A stretch of 64,000 nucleotides of DNA from Chytridium lagenaria (taxonomy: Eukaryota > Chytridiomycota > Chytridiomycetes > Chytridiales > Chytridiaceae): NCBI GenBank assembly GCA_025449115.1, contig JAHLKC010000048.1:1-64000 (forward strand), written 5' to 3'. Below the pieces are notes generated by a model. That model had not been told where the DNA came from, searched no databases, and worked only from the letters and a program-made list of their open reading frames with translations. The position numbers and the translations under genes were made by a program. Shown here piece after piece: positions 23,295 through 34,283 of this stretch (the stretch's first letter is position 1; each line of letters opens with the position of its first letter).

Positions 23295-24405
23295 ATGAGA
23301 ATCGTTCAGGCCATCTCCAACCAGCATGCCAGCGAAAATACTAATAAGCTGCATGCTCTTTACACCTACTACTATCTTGGCTTGTCTCAAGCAGAAGTAG
23401 CAGTGTTGTTTTGCAAATCCCCTTCCACAATTAAAAACTGGATTGACTCGTACAAGACAGACAACTCGGTGAAGAGGAAGGAGAGAGATAGGCTATTCCA
23501 GATTTACACGGAAGGAAAAAAGGAAATGGGTCTACGAATACTTTCGAGAAAACCCATTAGCATACCTTGATGAGGCAAAAGATGCCTTTGCAGAGCGATG
23601 GAACATGGCCATCAGTATAACTTCCGTATGGAGAATAACAAGAGAATACGGATTGGTATGGAAAGTAAGTAACCATCTGTGCTTTATTTATCTCATAAAA
23701 TTCGTTTCTTTCTTTAAACATTAAAAAACTCGAGAAGAGAGCCATTAAATCATCAATCAGACCGACATTTTACGATTGACGCAAGAGACGAATTCGCTTA
23801 AGTGGACCCCCGAAAACCTTGTCGTTCTGGATGAGGTGTCTTTTGATAACAGGGGAATGTGGCAGCCTCGTGGATACGCTCTTCAAGGAGAAAAGCTGAG
23901 GATACGAGGAAGCCACGGGTTTCTCTACTCAATTTTTATTGGCATCACTGGCATGTTGGAAAAAAAAAACTTTGCAACCGAAGGGACTTTTACACAAAGG
24001 AATTTCTTTAAGTGCAGCCGCCAATTTGCTTTACAGTCTCGCCATATCTCTGTGTACCCTGGCCCTGGCTCCATCTGGATACTGGACGGTGCGAAGATTC
24101 ACTGTCACCCCCCTATTGTGTTTTATTTACGTTCTTTGCGAATAATTCCCATTTTCCTTCCCGCTTATTGTCCCTTCTTCAACCCTATTAAGCTTTTTTT
24201 TGGATTGGTTAAGGCTAAGATACAGAGGAGGTATAAGGAGGGAACGACCTCGTTACAAATGATGAATATTCAGCTTGCGGGGGTGATGCACGAGTTCTGT
24301 GAATATAGCATGCGGGATATTTTTACTAAATGTGGTTATTCTGCTCCTGTTTTTGATCCAACCAAAGGATATTCTCATGATATGTCTGTTAATAGTTTTG
24401 AATAA
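23295..24405 (+). mobile_element. Tc1/IS630-type DDE transposase, degraded
   Basis: The N-terminal frame (23295-23570) has a helix-turn-helix (LSQAEVAVLFCKSPSTIKNW). Coding then continues in another frame through about 23660 (LAYLDEAKDAFAERW, TSVWRITREYGL), then an intron or gap, then 23776-24405. The catalytic core shows VVLDEVSFDNRG (first Asp), WILDGAKIH (second Asp) and, 34 residues later, FFNPIKLFFG, where the family has Glu (NPIE). So the third acidic residue is Lys here (AAG for GAG). With at least one frameshift as well, the element is probably inactive. No terminal inverted repeats were found by eye. Confidence 0.75.
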
Positions 24406-24422
24406 ATGTATGCTCTCTTTAT

Positions 24423-24953
24423 TTAAATGTGGTCTACATCTTCTTGATCAGGCATGTTGTCTCTGTCAACAACGGCACTAGGCCCTTCGCGAATTTGTAA
24501 CATATCACGAAGACGTAGCAGAACCTCCTTCCTTTCCTCAATGTACTTTGTGAGTGCATCCATCTGCACTCGCGTCTCACTTAAGTTCCGTTCTGCATCT
24601 TTCAGGCTTTGTTCGGCAGCAGTGATTGCCAAATTGATCTGCGCGTGCCCCTCTTCCACCGCCGTAAGTATTGAATTCATCAAAGTCATTGAGCGATCAA
24701 CGTTTTGCACATGAGATTCTAGTGAAGTTGGATGCCGTCTCAACAAAGAAACAATCTGACGCATTGGTGGATTTTGAATTGCGGCTTCTTGCTGAGGGAC
24801 CGGAAGACGTGAAATCTGGTTTGCCCAAATGGTCCACACAAAGTCCGTGACGTCAAACGTATTGGAATGGAGAGTATTTAGCCGTTCCGCAATTTCAGTT
24901 TGGATAGATTGTGCGGGGCTCTGGCTCTGTCCACGGCCTGTGGCTGCAAGCAT
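24423..24953 (-). CDS. 176-residue coiled-coil protein convergent with the transposase
   Basis: A single clean frame runs from the ATG at 24953 (MLAATGRGQSQSPAQS) to a stop 17 bp from the transposase stop. Residues about 90-160 are a heptad-like Glu/Lys/Leu-rich coiled coil (AEQSLKDAERNLSETRVQMD, EERKEVLLRLRDMLQ). No domain recognised. The tight convergent position suggests an accessory ORF of the same transposon, but a captured host gene is possible. Confidence 0.5.
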   Translation of the reverse strand: MLAATGRGQSQSPAQSIQTEIAERLNTLHSNTFDVTDFVWTIWANQISRLPVPQQEAAIQNPPMRQIVSLLRRHPTSLESHVQNVDRSMTLMNSILTAVEEGHAQINLAITAAEQSLKDAERNLSETRVQMDALTKYIEERKEVLLRLRDMLQIREGPSAVVDRDNMPDQEDVDHI

Positions 24954-25206
24954 TTTGTTTCGAATAAAGCGTATTGCGACAAAGTCTTCAAGTTCTGTCC
25001 GTATTGAAAAATGTATAGAGTGACGGGGCCAGGCTGTCCACGACCTCTAGGAGATCTCCAATTTTGAAGAAAAAGCTGTTGTCAAGGTAGCTAATAAATT
25101 GATAACCCTTATTCACATGGACAATGGCTCATAAGGATATTCTGTTCTACCCGACTCAGTACTAACTCTACTTCAACTGGGACCCCTGCCGCTCCTTTGG
25201 CTTCTC

Positions 25207-25795
25207 TGTGAGATTATTGGATAACCTCACCATGAATGTGTCCCTTCTATAGACGTCGTGCCATTATCCTTTCTTTGTTCCCGTTCCATTCTTTTCCCTC
25301 TCAGGGTTTTTCATAGTTTTTCCCCCATAGATACGAGAGAGGTTTTTATAGAAGGAAGGGCGGTCGACGTGGTGTGCCAACTTATGACATGCTACAGCGT
25401 TGGTTGAGATGCCTGTTGTTGTTATTTGATTCCCCTTTATGTATTTGAGCCCTGGATAGACGCCTCTGTGGCATGATTCCTTTGAAGGTTTGAGTAGTAT
25501 AACCACCTCTGTTCTTTTATTGATTGCAATGACTGGCTATCTAGTTGCCTGTGAGTGGGAGTGCGGCATGAGCAGGGCCTTAGGAAGAGATCAGATGAGA
25601 ACATGTTAAAACGGCTTATTGCGGCCATTATGAGGCCTTGTACACTACTAGGAGCGTGGACTCCCTCCTTGATGACCCTTCCACTCTGGCGCGTTGGATC
25701 TCCGCCTGAGTACCTTTTTCCTTCCATTTTCCTTCCTTTATTTCATTTAGATTAGTTTTAGTCTCGTCACCTATTATGTTGTTCTCTACCTCGGT
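25207..25795 (+). repeat. LTR-like repeat, plus orientation
   Basis: This copy starts TGTGAGATTATTGG at 25207 and matches the reverse complement of 370-1312, with about 220 bp deleted internally near 25445. It ends just before the gag-like ATG at 25796. See the copy at 420-1312. Confidence 0.6.
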
Positions 25796-27004
25796 ATGCC
25801 GGGGCTTAGCAGAGGGGGCCATAGAGAGAACTTCACATCTCGTCGTTATCACGCCCACCACTATCAGCTTTTCTCTTTTCACCCTGTCAGTGGACGACCC
25901 TTTGCCGATCTTAAAGACCCTGATGAAGTTTTGTCTCATTTGATTTCTTCCGGTAAGATCTTGCATACTTCATTAAAAACTGATGCTTTCTAATAGCTCA
26001 ACTCAAGGCTTGATGCCCGAATCTGTACCTTGGCCCATTAACTATGGCAACTTATGGAGTTAATTTTCCTTTCATTTACGCCGTGAGCTCCTTTTTTATG
26101 GAAAGTCTTACAACAGCACCATCAGTAGTTTGGCATTGTAAATAAACACTTTTCTTTCCCTTCTCCTGTCCCATTGGATTGATGTTGACTCTGTTGTTCA
26201 GAATACATCTCCACCCAACAGATAATGATGAGCTAGATTGCTTCGTCATTGCTCTACTTGCATATCCTATTGACGTTATTATTATAACCACAACCAAATG
26301 TGAGGGCTTTTGCCTTACCACATTTAACCAACTTGTTTGTTAAACACTCTCTTTATAAAAGGTGTTATGTTACCTCATTTACACGTGTTGTCCCACAAAC
26401 CAAGTATTTACTCTACCGTTGTTTTGTCTCGTCTAAACCTGACTCTGTCTTTTTGGACACACTTCTTTACACCCATGACCTTGTTACGGTCACATCGGCA
26501 CTTCCTGTTCCAATACACTTGACGCTGTACAAGGTCTGTGCGTGCACAGACCCTAAAAAAGTTGCTAAGTTTATCAAAGCTCTTCTTACAACATCCCCGT
26601 ATTTACGGCGGCATTATAACTCACAATCTATACCCATAACTGGTCCTCTCTGTCAGTCTGCTATGACTTTGACTTTGAAGTCAAGTTTGTCCTTACCCTC
26701 CCTCCCTGATGCGTTCTCTGCAGGTGCAGACATTATTAAAAACCCGGCCCCTTTGCTTGCTTTGCACCAAGCCGCTGGTTCTGACTCTGCGAGTAAAACT
26801 CCAGTAATAGTTTCAGCAGGTGTTAATACACATGTTGGCACCAGTGACGGCTCCAACCAGACTGATACTGATACAGGCCCTGTTGTGCTTCACGCAGTAT
26901 CAAAACTTTACGATGTATGCGCTGAAAGGACTAGCAATCATTCCGCACCTCTTAAGAAAACTAGAGAAATGAAATGCCAAACTGACGATGTCATTGTTGT
27001 CTGA
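25796..27004 (+). mobile_element. Gag-like retroelement coding remnant
   Basis: The ORF 25796-25993 begins MPGLSRGGHRENFTSRR and is the intact-frame counterpart of the ORF at the left window edge. After interrupted frames, a 234-codon open frame without an ATG runs from 26300 to 27004 (...HSLYKRCYVTSF..., LYTHDLVTVTSALPVPIHL, ending MKCQTDDVIVV). Coding signal before it shifts frame around 26290. No reverse transcriptase, integrase or protease motif is present before the junction at about 27112, so only the 5' part of an element remains. Confidence 0.45.
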
Positions 27005-27112
27005 GCGTATTGGGAGTGATGCCCCTTTCGAAACAGATCTCCTGCAACCTTGGTGGTGTACACACGGTGATGACTTTTTTACACAGGTTCTTATGGCAAC
27101 CTTGTAATTAAG

Positions 27113-27496
27113 TCCGCGCCGCCCTCCTCAACTCCGCCTCAAGCCTCTCCGCCTTCATCGGTATGGCCATCAGCATCCTCGTCTCCTCCACCCCGTCCCT
27201 CTCCACCAACCAAGAAACTATCGTCTCCATTGCCGCGCGTTGGTGTCTTCTTGTACATTGCCATCCGATCTTCTCCCTGAATTTACTAATATGCATTCCA
27301 TTGTCACCTGCAATGAAGAAAGTAAGACTGGTGAGGACGAGAAGGAGGTGAAGGTCAAGTCAAAATTCACTTTGAAGGCGAGTGAGATTCATCCTTTTAG
27401 TTGGACGAGGGTTTTGGCGCAACATTTGGGGTTGTGGGTTGGGTGGTTGGTTATGGTGTTGATTGCGTTGTATGGAGAGAGTATCAAGTTATGATT
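27113..27496 (+). pseudogene. 3' fragment of a ZIP zinc transporter gene
   Basis: The segment matches the last part of the ZIP gene at 44040-44415, inverted. It begins abruptly inside the codons for VRAALLN and runs through FIGMAISILVSSTPSLST, LPEFTNMHSIVTCNEE and the final helix LGLWVGWLVMVLIALYGES. It lacks the first two-thirds, including the metal-binding helices, so it cannot transport. It has frameshifts of its own but keeps the uninterrupted C-terminal helix that the full-length copy loses by one inserted T. Confidence 0.85.
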
Positions 27497-28125
27497 GCTT
27501 TTTTTCCCCACACCCCTACCAACTCGTCTGTGCGTTTTTTCTCTCTCGGTTTTTTTTTTTTTTTCATCTCATCTTCATCGTATTCCTGAAATACATATGT
27601 TACTTATATCCTGATCGATGCCATACTTTGAAGCAAACGGAATATTGTTTCGTTTTTATTATCATCTCATCTTCATGTTGAGCGTTATCCCTGAAATACA
27701 TCACATATTAATCCCCGCGGTACGATATCGACGATCTTCAAGAGTCAAACCCAAATTCGATGTTGTTAAAGTTGATGCCCGGAGTGCAGCTGTGTACGAG
27801 GGTTGTAAGAGACAGAACGAGCGCAAAGTACAGCATGAAAGATGGAATGTCAAAGAGTTCATGTTTGCCAAATATCGTAAACAGTATATTGTATGAAGCT
27901 CAATATTATGGAATGGTTTTGAAGGTGTGAAATAGTGGATGAATTCCATTTATTAGAATGACTACAGTGGAAAAGCTGGAAATTAAAAGTAAAATACCAT
28001 GACTACGAATGAGATATATTGTGCACAATTAAGAATTATGATGTTCAATGAGGATAAATCACAGAGGAAAAAAAAGACTCCGAATATGTGTGACCAGGGT
28101 ATATATGGCCAATTCACGACAACCA

Positions 28126-29254
28126 TCAGCATTTCATCCCCCCATCATGATTCGCAGCCTCAAAAGCAAAAGCGCGACCCCCAACATTCACCACCATCTC
28201 ACAAGGCCCATCAGCAGCAACCGCAACATGATAATCATGAAAATCAGCATGAATCGTGGCATTTCCAATCAACACCCCGTTTCGAGTGTAATAGACGTGA
28301 CCACCGAGTGGATCGTACCCGCATCCTATGGTGTCGTTCTTGGAGTAGCGTGTGGAATAGATGCGGCCGCCTTTAGGGTCGTTGTGGAATGCGCGGCCTA
28401 ACGAAAAACGAGGTTTAAAAATAAGTGATTGAAAAGTTGGAATGGGCGAAAGCTGAATATTTACCATCGTCAGAGTGGTAGCCGACAGAGTGGCGGTTCC
28501 AGCCAATATGACGGAAGGGGGGGTATGGTTTTGTTGCCAATCCAATTGAAACCACGGTACCTTTGCTCAACTCTCGAATCGTAACCTGTATCAAACAAAA
28601 ATCGTTAAACCCCTGTATTCAACGATTCTTTTTGAAAAACAAACTCACCTCGTAGTAATAATAAGACCGTCCAAGTTTACTGGAATCAAAGTAAAAGGGA
28701 AGTCTCGACAGCAAGCTTATAGTTTTCCTTGGTCTCATGAATTTGACCACCTGGCCAAGTTTCTCATTCATATGTTCCTGAACCCCTTCAGTTCCCAACA
28801 GCCTCCATCCCTCCGAATTCCCGAATCTTTTCAATTCCTCTACATCCGTCTCCACCACCACCCTATTCGAACTCGTTGGATTCTTCATCTGCCACACCAC
28901 AGCATCCTCGTAATCCCGGCGAGTAGCGTTGTTGGTGGAAGCGGGTAACGACGTGTTGGTGGATGCCAACTTGCGTTTTTGTGTATGGTAATAGATGAAA
29001 CCGATGATGGCAGCCACAAAGAGAACAGAGGATAAGACGCTGATGAAGATGATGACGCGGGGTGTTGATAGACCGCCGCGACCGAACGCAGCTCCACCAC
29101 CACTACCACCACCCCCACCACCACCTCCACCACCGCCTCCGCCTCCACCGCCACCTTTGGGGAGTGCGGAGACAAAAGGGGATAAGGAGATGAGGAGATG
29201 AAGAAGGACGGGTGGAGATGGGGTGCGAATTGAAGTTGGGGGTGTCTTGCTCAT
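28126..29254 (-). CDS. Type I membrane protein with Gly-rich linker and SPRY domain (Ear1/Ssh4-like), left copy, intact
   Basis: The ATG at 29254 is chosen over 29374 because MSKTPPTSIRTPSPPVLLHL gives a signal-like start. Three exons, about 29254-28649, 28585-28465 and 28397-28126, join in frame to about 332 residues. The order is signal peptide, poly-Gly run, membrane helix (IIFISVLSSVLFVAAIIGFI), juxtamembrane tail, then a SPRY domain: SYYYYEVTIREL, VVSIGLATKPYPPFRHIGW, SVGYHSDDGRAFHNDP, DTIGCGYDPLGGHVYYTRNG, VAVAADGPCEMVVNVGG. The GLATKPYP...GWNRHSVGYHSDDG core is close to the fungal Ear1/Ssh4 class, which recruits Rsp5 to endosomal cargo. I see no PPxY in the product, so adaptor function is uncertain. 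Confidence 0.85.
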
Positions 29255-30121
29255 GACTTTAAGTTGAAGATGTAAAAAACGACCTTGTTTGTTAAGATTT
29301 GATGCTTGTGTAGAGTAACTTGATGAGGGGAGATGGGGCAACATGTAAGGCCTTTTTAAATGGACCGCCGTCATTCATGACTTTAGTCTTGGCGAACCGC
29401 CTTCACGTATTTTTTGTTGTTGTCGTGCGCTTTTCCTAATCAAAAAAATCAGTGATGCAAGACTGGATCCTTGTTGAGGCCCAGTCTATAAAACAATTCT
29501 GCTTCTGGAATTATGATCCTCACAGCCTCAATGCACGAACAGTCTGGAAAGGAAGTAAAATAACCCAGAACTCCATATCGAGATAAGCGGTTGCACGGCT
29601 ACATGAACACGCACGTTCAAGGCCTTTGTCTATAACTTTAATTCCAGTCGTCTCTCTCTCGCATTTCCTGTAATTATAGATGTCAAGTTTTGGTTTTTAA
29701 AGATATTGAAAAGTTTGTACAAGGCAACGGCACAGCCATCGTCTTCCGCTCTCTTGCGTTCAATCACAGACTTTACTTTAACGCATCCTTGGTCGGAACG
29801 AAATCTGATGTGCCAGTACAGCAAAAACAAAGCACTGCCAACAATTGAAAGCGTATAAATATCATTTGGATTAAGACTCGAGCATTTGTTCTGCGATCAT
29901 TGTCAATGACCAATGTAATAGTGGTGTTCCTCCTTGGATCATTGTCGACGACAAAATTACTAGTAGCGCTGTCCCTGATCCCAGTGTACCCGAAGTAATT
30001 ACGCAACGTGCGATCATGCAATGAAGGTTTTATTAAGAGATCAAATATAAGAATATCACATTAAATATCGATAAAAATGCATATGAGAGTTTAAAAACAT
30101 AAAGTCGAAAAGATTATAACG

Positions 30122-30646
30122 TTATGCATTATCAGACTGTTTCTGCATCTTCTTCCTCCACACGTAATAAACCGCCCCCCCAACAACCCCAAAAAAGACC
30201 ACAACCGCCACCACAATCCCAGCAATCACACCCCCACTCAACCCTTTATCTAAAGGTTTCAACAACGCCAACTCCTCCGTCGTCCTCACATACTTAAACT
30301 TGCAATCCCGATAATCAGCCTGCACAGTCCCATCCCCCCCAAAATCATACCTCCCCGATTTACTGTTACCAACAGAATCCTTGGGTGGACCAATGACAAG
30401 ATATGAACGGCCTTGGGATTCACAATCACATGTGGTGGTGGAGGACCCGACTGGTCGGAATTCCCAGGATTGAGCGGATTCTTGGGGTCGGTCGAGATGG
30501 ATGAGGTTGAGGAATTGACCGCATTCGGAGATGCAGCGGTCTGGAAGTGTTTTGTTGGAAAAGTGGTTCGGGAAGGTGCAGTAGATGCCGCCGTCATTGG
30601 AGATTGCGACGTATGAGCCTGTGAAGTTTCTTGCTCCTGATGCCAT
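30122..30646 (-). CDS. Single-pass membrane protein with Cys-containing ectodomain, left copy, intact
   Basis: One uninterrupted 174-codon frame starts at 30646 (MASGARNFTGSYVAISNDGG). The N-terminal 125 residues hold Cys in IYCTFPNHF, DRCISECGQF, TTTCDCESQG and DCKFKYV, with Asn-X-Ser/Thr sites. Next comes a long hydrophobic helix (GGVIAGIVVAVVVFFGVVGG), then WRKKMQK. The layout suggests an extracellular Cys-bonded domain, but no N-terminal signal peptide is seen, so an upstream exon may be missing or the helix acts as a signal anchor. No family recognised. Confidence 0.65.
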   Translation of the reverse strand: MASGARNFTGSYVAISNDGGIYCTFPNHFSNKTLPDRCISECGQFLNLIHLDRPQESAQSWEFRPVGSSTTTCDCESQGRSYLVIGPPKDSVGNSKSGRYDFGGDGTVQADYRDCKFKYVRTTEELALLKPLDKGLSGGVIAGIVVAVVVFFGVVGGAVYYVWRKKMQKQSDNA

Positions 30647-31375
30647 AGTTGATTTGTGCTATGAAGAATGGTGCCTTGGGGTGAAGGTAGTTTCTTTGCT
30701 TTTATTTGCTTTAATAGAGAAACTTTGGGCCATTTTATGCAACGGTAGGTTACCTCAAGACTTGGCCCTGTCGGGTACATGATGATACATCAAAGGTAGG
30801 TCCCAGCCTTGTCAAGTTGTCGTCCTTCAAAAGACATTTTTACTATGCCTTGAACTGCAACACTTAAATCAAAGACTTGATGTGTGCACCCGCCACCATA
30901 AATGGCTTCAACATGACCTACCATAGCCTCATCAGTTTATGTCGGGGGGGGGGTTACGGATACTTTATGTCATAGCCGACGCTCAGCTGGAACGCAAATG
31001 TACTTTTGGAATCCCGACATGAGGTTGGATCGGCCGTCCACAAAGACACCACGAGTTTCACCATCAAAGTTAGACTTTGACGATTACAAAATTAGACCAT
31101 TATGGACTTATCTTTTGAACGTACATTTGGCTTAGCATGCAGTATTATTTATAAAATTGGTTACTTATAATATTCTATTCTATTGAACTGTAGATGGCGC
31201 ATGAGTCATGATGCTCAATGAGGAATAGCGGCAAATTTACACGTCGTGTGTTTCTATTATAGTCCGAGCGTTAACGCTTTGCAATCACTGAGTAAGACTA
31301 TTGATTCACGGTAGCCAACGTCGTAGATTGCGTCAAACCAGTCACTTATATAGGAGCCAACGCCGTCGATTGCGG

Positions 31376-31641
31376 TTAGTTCTTGGGCAAACTGGTCAAT
31401 TCCATACTTGCGGGATCTCCAAGTACCTCGTTCTAATTCAAAAAGTTTTAGCGAGGTCGACATTGAGTTTATATACCTTTGACGCCTCGATATCAGCGAT
31501 CCGTTCAGCCTCTTTACGACGCTTAGCGTCTCTCCAACAACCCCACGCGATGTTTCCAACAAAGATGACGCAGGCTAATGTGATGAGGAGGATGCCGAGT
31601 GCAGTGCGGGACGCCGCGAATGAGATGCGTAAGGAAGACAT
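31376..31641 (-). CDS. Small single-pass membrane protein, left copy, intact
   Basis: Exon 1 is 31641-31477, exon 2 about 31432-31376, joined in frame (AAG|AAC). The product is about 73 residues: MSSLRISFAASRTALG, membrane helix ILLITLACVIFVGNIAW, a charged stretch DAKRRKEAERIADIEAS, then NEVLGDPASMELTSLPKN-stop. The right-hand copy has the same splice sites but a longer tail. A positive-inside signal (KRRK) puts the tail in the cytosol. No family recognised. Confidence 0.6.
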
Positions 31642-32110
31642 TATAAGGGTGGTTGGTTGTTTAAAGTGGGTTGAGGTGACGGCGTGTTGTTATATACTGG
31701 TGTTATTGTGATGTTTTTATATTCGCGCGAATTTATAAACAAGCAGATGAAGATGGGGAAAGACGTGTGGGCGGCGTTAAAAACTTAAAATGTAATTTAT
31801 AAGGCTATACAAGGGCGAAAAGAGCCTTGATTGAGATGCGCGCGTGGCGGCTGACCAGGGCTTTTTGCAGGATAACCGAGACAGACGCTGATGGTCTTTT
31901 GAACTCTGAGTGCTCTCTGGCACACTCTGGCGCATGTATGGTATAATTGAGACTGCGTGCTAATAAGGTTGAGTTAGAACTAAATGAAAATAAAACGGAA
32001 AGTAAAGTTAAGCTATGGAAAACTATTCCTGGTTATGATAACGGGTTTAACACCACATCAGAAATAAATAAGGGACATATAGGACTTTCAATTTCAATTT
32101 CAAAGCCTAA

Positions 32111-33939
32111 CTAACCTCAATGAAGGATTTATATCCTCACGCACCATCGATCACCTATTCGCAAACCCCGCATACTCAGTATGTAGACGGACTTTCACAA
32201 TCGAATTATAACATGACTTATCCCCGCCACATCCCTTCTCTAGCACACTCACAGTTCCGTCGATCTGGCATCCAACACAACCATATATTCCCCAGCCGCA
32301 GGTGAGGTTTATCCACCGAGAAAGCGGTTTTTCCGGTTCGCATATATCACCCACGTTGTATTCTGCTACGTTATAGTGGAGGCGTCCATTCGATTGTTTT
32401 AAACAGTTGTAGGAAGGTGTGGTTTGGCGGGACTACAAACCGTAGTCTGCGTGGAGAGGTGGAGATGCGATCACACTATAATCGCCGTAGACCTTGGAGT
32501 TATAGTTTTTACTAATGAGTGTAAAGACCTCTTACAGAATCCATCGACCAGTAAGAGGAACGGACAATGGGAAATGTAAATAACAACATCAATGAAATGA
32601 GATCAAAGAATCAAAGATTGAAAAATATAATAGGTGTTGGTATCAAGATGTGGTATGAGCTCAGGAGGAGGAAGCAGTTGCTTGAAAGAGACGGCAGAGC
32701 CTATAAAATAAAGCCAGATGAAATAACGGAACTTGCAGATAAAGCAATACCGTTGATGTCTTGAAAAGATGCTTGGTCAGAGCAAAGCCTTTCCCTTAAT
32801 CAGATCAGGGCAAGGGTGAAGGCGTAGTTAGGTTTGACGAGGAGTGGTAGTTGTGTAAAGGAGGAAGAAAAACATTTTATTTCGTATGCAATCAAGAAGG
32901 GTTGATCCATCTTCTTGCTGATGAGGTTGAGGCAGATAGGAGGGGATTGAACACTCTACCATTAAAAGCAAGGGAAAGAATGTAGGAAACGGATGAAGCG
33001 ATCATAAATCGCCGGCATGCGATCAAAAGCAATAGAAAATAAAAACTTTAGAAGCCATATGAAGGTAGTTTCAAGTCTGCGGATGGCCAAGAATGGGGGT
33101 CAAAGGATAAGAGAGATGATGGCTGTTGAGGGGTCAAAGAGTGTGAGATGATTGAACGGTGAGAGTTCTCATCGAATTATGTGCGGTGTATTTGGTGGTC
33201 AACATCGATTCGGCACGCTTCAAAGTACATCCATAGTCTCGCTACCCACGAAAGGATCACGGCAAGCGTTGAATCCCTTGCACTTGCCGCCGTTCGTCAC
33301 TCGGACATCATGCTGGCGATTAGTAAAAAAATAAAAATGCGGCTAAATTTTTTTTTTTTACAGTTTTGGAAGCTTGCTTGATTGAGTAGTACGCGAATTC
33401 GCAATTATGGCGCGAGTTCAAGGGCAAACGAAATGGGTAAATTGTACGCAAGCAAACACAACGTCGACCGATACGTCAAAGATTGGAGACGTCTGTAAAG
33501 AAAACGAAAGGAAGACGGGGCCAACTCGTCAATAGCATGCTGTTTTATATGACCAGGAGTAATTAAATGTTCCCTCTCGTCAAGTCTTTTTTTGTTGAAA
33601 GTAAATATTTCACTTTTAATTTTTGCATTCAGAAATATTCTTGAAAAAACAAAAGTAAGCGATTGACAGAATATACACGTGCTTTATAATATGTATACTG
33701 TACATGGATAATTCTTAACATGGTGAATATGTCAACGCTGTGGAGATATTATTCATATTCATATTATTTAATATTATTTATTATTTGTATTGGTGATGTA
33801 TTATTCGTGGTCTACTCTGTGGGTTTGAAGGCAGTGAATAAAGTATTATTCATCAAATATATATTATTAATAGTAAAAGTTATACAAAAGAACAAGAAAA
33901 AAAACCCCACCTTTCTCTACTTTTGAAATCTATTGCCTT
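32111..33939. other. Spacer between the inverted arms with a decayed coding relic
   Basis: The plus strand at 32567-32764 encodes a basic 65-residue frame (RSKNQRLKNIIGVGIKMWYELRRRK). Coding-like frames with stops continue to about 33380 (FVCNQEGLIHLLADEVEADR; SSHRIMCGVFGGQHRFG). No domain was recognised; it looks like a relic of a gene or transposon. From 33540 the DNA is AT-rich without a gene. Confidence 0.3.
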
Positions 33940-34190
33940 TTTAAGAATAGTTACACAACGGCTGGTGGAAAATAAATAATAAACAAATAAATAACAAATG
34001 CTTCGCGTTGATTAATTATTAATAATGTTGAATGATAAAAAAATATATTATAAACATAATAGGTGAATAACTTTTTTTTATCTTCCTCTTCTGTTTATTT
34101 ATTTATTTCTTATTTCTATAATTAAAATAAAAATATATCCGCTCTTCTCACCACCCACTATAGTAATAAATAATATTATTTCAAAAAAAC

Positions 34191-34199
34191 TATAAATAT
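34191..34199 (+). promoter_or_regulatory. TATA box of right subtilase
   Basis: TATAAATAT lies about 90 bp upstream of the ATG at 34284. It is conserved in the left copy. Confidence 0.6.
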
Positions 34200-34283
34200 C
34201 GACATTCTCACCCCTCGTCCATTCATCCATCCGTCCATTCACACCCCCACCCCACCCCTCACAACCTCATATAAACACAAAGG

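Larger units (their letters stand above)
27113..32110 (-). repeat. Inverted duplicate block A2 (small TM, ectodomain, SPRY, ZIP 3' end; left copy)
   Basis: The reverse complement matches 38598-44415, including intergenic DNA. Relative to that copy it lacks about 840 bp (see 39480-40320). Its edges are inside the ZIP gene (27113) and near GTTAGTTAGGCTT at 32110. Confidence 0.85.

Noticed and set aside
27618..27896. 92-codon plus-strand frame in the left duplicate
   Set aside because: The matching stretch in the right copy has several stops and indels; more likely shared 3' flank than a gene.
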